From contig WFMB01000021.1 in NCBI GenBank assembly GCA_009177185.1, positions 1,707 to 8,514 on the forward strand: a stretch of 6,808 bases of DNA, read 5' to 3'. This stretch comes from Bacteroidales bacterium. GTDB taxonomy: Bacteria > Bacteroidota > Bacteroidia > Bacteroidales > Bacteroidaceae. The notes below the pieces were generated by a model that saw only the letters and a program-made list of their open reading frames with translations, was not told the DNA's origin and did no database searches. Within the stretch, counting starts at the first letter, position 1. Every line of letters starts with the position of its first letter. Below, in pieces: positions 5,728-6,808 of this stretch. The position numbers were made by a program, and so were the translations under genes.

Positions 5728-6752
5728 TGAGAGTTGCCTCGAAGCTCATATTGTTGCTTGTCGGTGCGGTGGTCTTCTTTGTGCTTAACCTGTTGTTGGG
5801 CACGGTGAAGATTCCCGTCGATGCCATCTTGCGCATCTTGATGGGCGATGAGACGGTGTCGGAGATATGGCGCAACATTGTCATCAGTTCGCGTGTGCCG
5901 CAGGCACTGACTGCCACCGTGGCTGGTGCGGGCTTGGCGGTGAGCGGCTTGCAGATGCAGACCGTCTTCCGCAATCCGTTGGCAGGGCCTTCGGTGTTGG
6001 GCATCAGCAACGGGGCTTCGTTGGGTGTTGCCTGTGTGGTGCTGATGTCGGGTTCGTTGGGTGGTGTGGCACTGAGCCGACTGGGCTATTTGGGCGATGC
6101 CGCCATGTCTGTCGCTGCCATCGTTGGTTCGTTGGCGGTCATGACGCTGATTCTTTATGTGTCGCAGAAGGTGAAGGGCAATGTCACGCTGCTCATCATC
6201 GGTGTGATGATTGGTTATCTTGCCACTGCTGTCATCGGTGTGTTGAAGTTCTTTTCGGCCGAGGAGGATGTGAAGGCATACGTGGTGTGGGGGCTTGGCT
6301 CTTTTGCCCGTGTGTCGGGCGACCAAATGATGCTTTTTGTCGGGCTGATGACGGGCTTGCTGCCACTGAGCATGTTGCTGTCTAAGGCTATGAATATCTT
6401 GTTGCTCGGTGACTACTATGCCAGCAACCTTGGCTTGAATTTGCGGCGTGTCCGTCTGTTGGTCATCAGTTGTTCGGGCATCCTTGTTGCTATCGTGACT
6501 GCTTATTGCGGTCCTATCATGTTCATCGGCTTGGCTGTTCCACATTTGTGCCGTGCCATCTTTCAGACGAGCGACCACCGCATCCTTATGCCTGCCACGA
6601 TGTTGACAGGTGCCAGCTTGGCTCTGGTGTGCAACCTTGTTGCCCGTATGCCTGGCTTTGAAGGTGCTTTGCCTGTCAATAGCGTGACGGCTCTTGTCGG
6701 TGCGCCCATCATTGCGAACGTGCTGTTCCGTCGTCATCAATCTATGGAATAG
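5727..6752 (+). CDS. FecCD/BtuC-family ABC transporter permease (iron, heme or cobalamin type)
   Basis: The 341-residue, strongly hydrophobic protein is the right length for a BtuC/FecCD inner-membrane permease, a family that usually has ten helices and works as a homodimer with two ATPases. Visible family motifs are RVPQALTATVAGAGLAVSG (56-74), QMQTVFRNPLAGPSVLGISNGASLG (from 76), the cytoplasmic coupling segment LLGDYYASNLGLNLRRVRLL, GPIMFIGLAVPHLCR and, near the end, LPVNSVTALVGAPIIANVLF. The ATG at 5727 shares its A with the TGA of the binding-protein gene (TGATG), a classic coupling overlap; GTG 5724 is an alternative adding one residue. No Shine-Dalgarno site is visible. A strong hairpin follows 20 bp after the stop, so the matching ATPase (FecE/BtuD type) is not part of this transcript unless the hairpin is read through. 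The substrate is probably the same as that of the upstream binding protein. Confidence 0.92.
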   Translation: MRVASKLILLLVGAVVFFVLNLLLGTVKIPVDAILRILMGDETVSEIWRNIVISSRVPQALTATVAGAGLAVSGLQMQTVFRNPLAGPSVLGISNGASLGVACVVLMSGSLGGVALSRLGYLGDAAMSVAAIVGSLAVMTLILYVSQKVKGNVTLLIIGVMIGYLATAVIGVLKFFSAEEDVKAYVVWGLGSFARVSGDQMMLFVGLMTGLLPLSMLLSKAMNILLLGDYYASNLGLNLRRVRLLVISCSGILVAIVTAYCGPIMFIGLAVPHLCRAIFQTSDHRILMPATMLTGASLALVCNLVARMPGFEGALPVNSVTALVGAPIIANVLFRRHQSME

Positions 6753-6771
6753 GTGTGCATCAAGCAAGGAA

Positions 6772-6808
6772 ACGGCCTCATGCTGAAACACCATCAGCAT
6801 GAGGCCGT
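6772..6808 (+). terminator. Strong hairpin terminator at the end of the transport operon (window edge)
   Basis: ACGGCCTCATGCTGA (6772-6786) and TCAGCATGAGGCCGT (6794-6808) pair perfectly over 15 bp around the loop AACACCA. It lies 19 bases after the permease stop. The window ends at the last stem base, so the expected run of T cannot be seen; the As at 6770-6771 predict it would continue with T. The symmetry would let it also stop transcription arriving from the other side. Confidence 0.8.

Noticed and set aside
4537..6800. Long minus-strand frames over the transport genes (4537-5715 and 5712-6800)
   Set aside because: The translations are rich in H, R and Q with no motifs, as expected opposite genes with G/C-biased third positions; the plus strand encodes intact, recognisable proteins.

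Overview
The window looks like chromosome of a Bacteroidales bacterium, most likely Prevotellaceae or a close relative. Three copies of the Bacteroidota -7 promoter box TACCTTTG occur, genes mostly lack Shine-Dalgarno sites, lipoproteins carry Bacteroidota-type acidic export signals, and there is a HmuY/HmuR-type heme-uptake gene pair. The genus is an inference.

Left block (1-2600, minus strand): a three-gene operon, read right to left, from a well-formed promoter at 2570-2600. It encodes a two-part calycin-like surface lipoprotein (1575-2477), a HmuY-family hemophore-like lipoprotein (773-1585, overlapping its upstream neighbour by 11 nt) and the N-terminal third of a TonB-dependent outer-membrane receptor (1-758, running off the window). 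Together they form a probable heme capture and outer-membrane import module.

Middle (2600-3950): a three-unit, 22-bp palindromic tandem repeat lies between the heme operon promoter and mutY. mutY (adenine DNA glycosylase, 2806-3783, minus) is an ordinary housekeeping gene. Its promoter and that of the divergent regulator gene are inverted copies of one another (3787-3828 and 3890-3931).

Right block (3952-6752, plus strand): a tightly packed operon of a LuxR-type regulator with a degenerate receiver-like N-terminus, a periplasmic iron/heme/cobalamin-type binding lipoprotein and a FecCD/BtuC permease. A strong hairpin terminator sits at the very end of the window (6772-6808). The usual ATPase gene is not in this operon.

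Inferred model: the surface lipoproteins capture heme, the TonB receptor moves it across the outer membrane, and the binding protein and permease carry it, or a related metal chelate, across the inner membrane. The LuxR-type protein is a candidate regulator of one or both blocks. No phage, IS, tRNA, rRNA or CRISPR sequence was seen.
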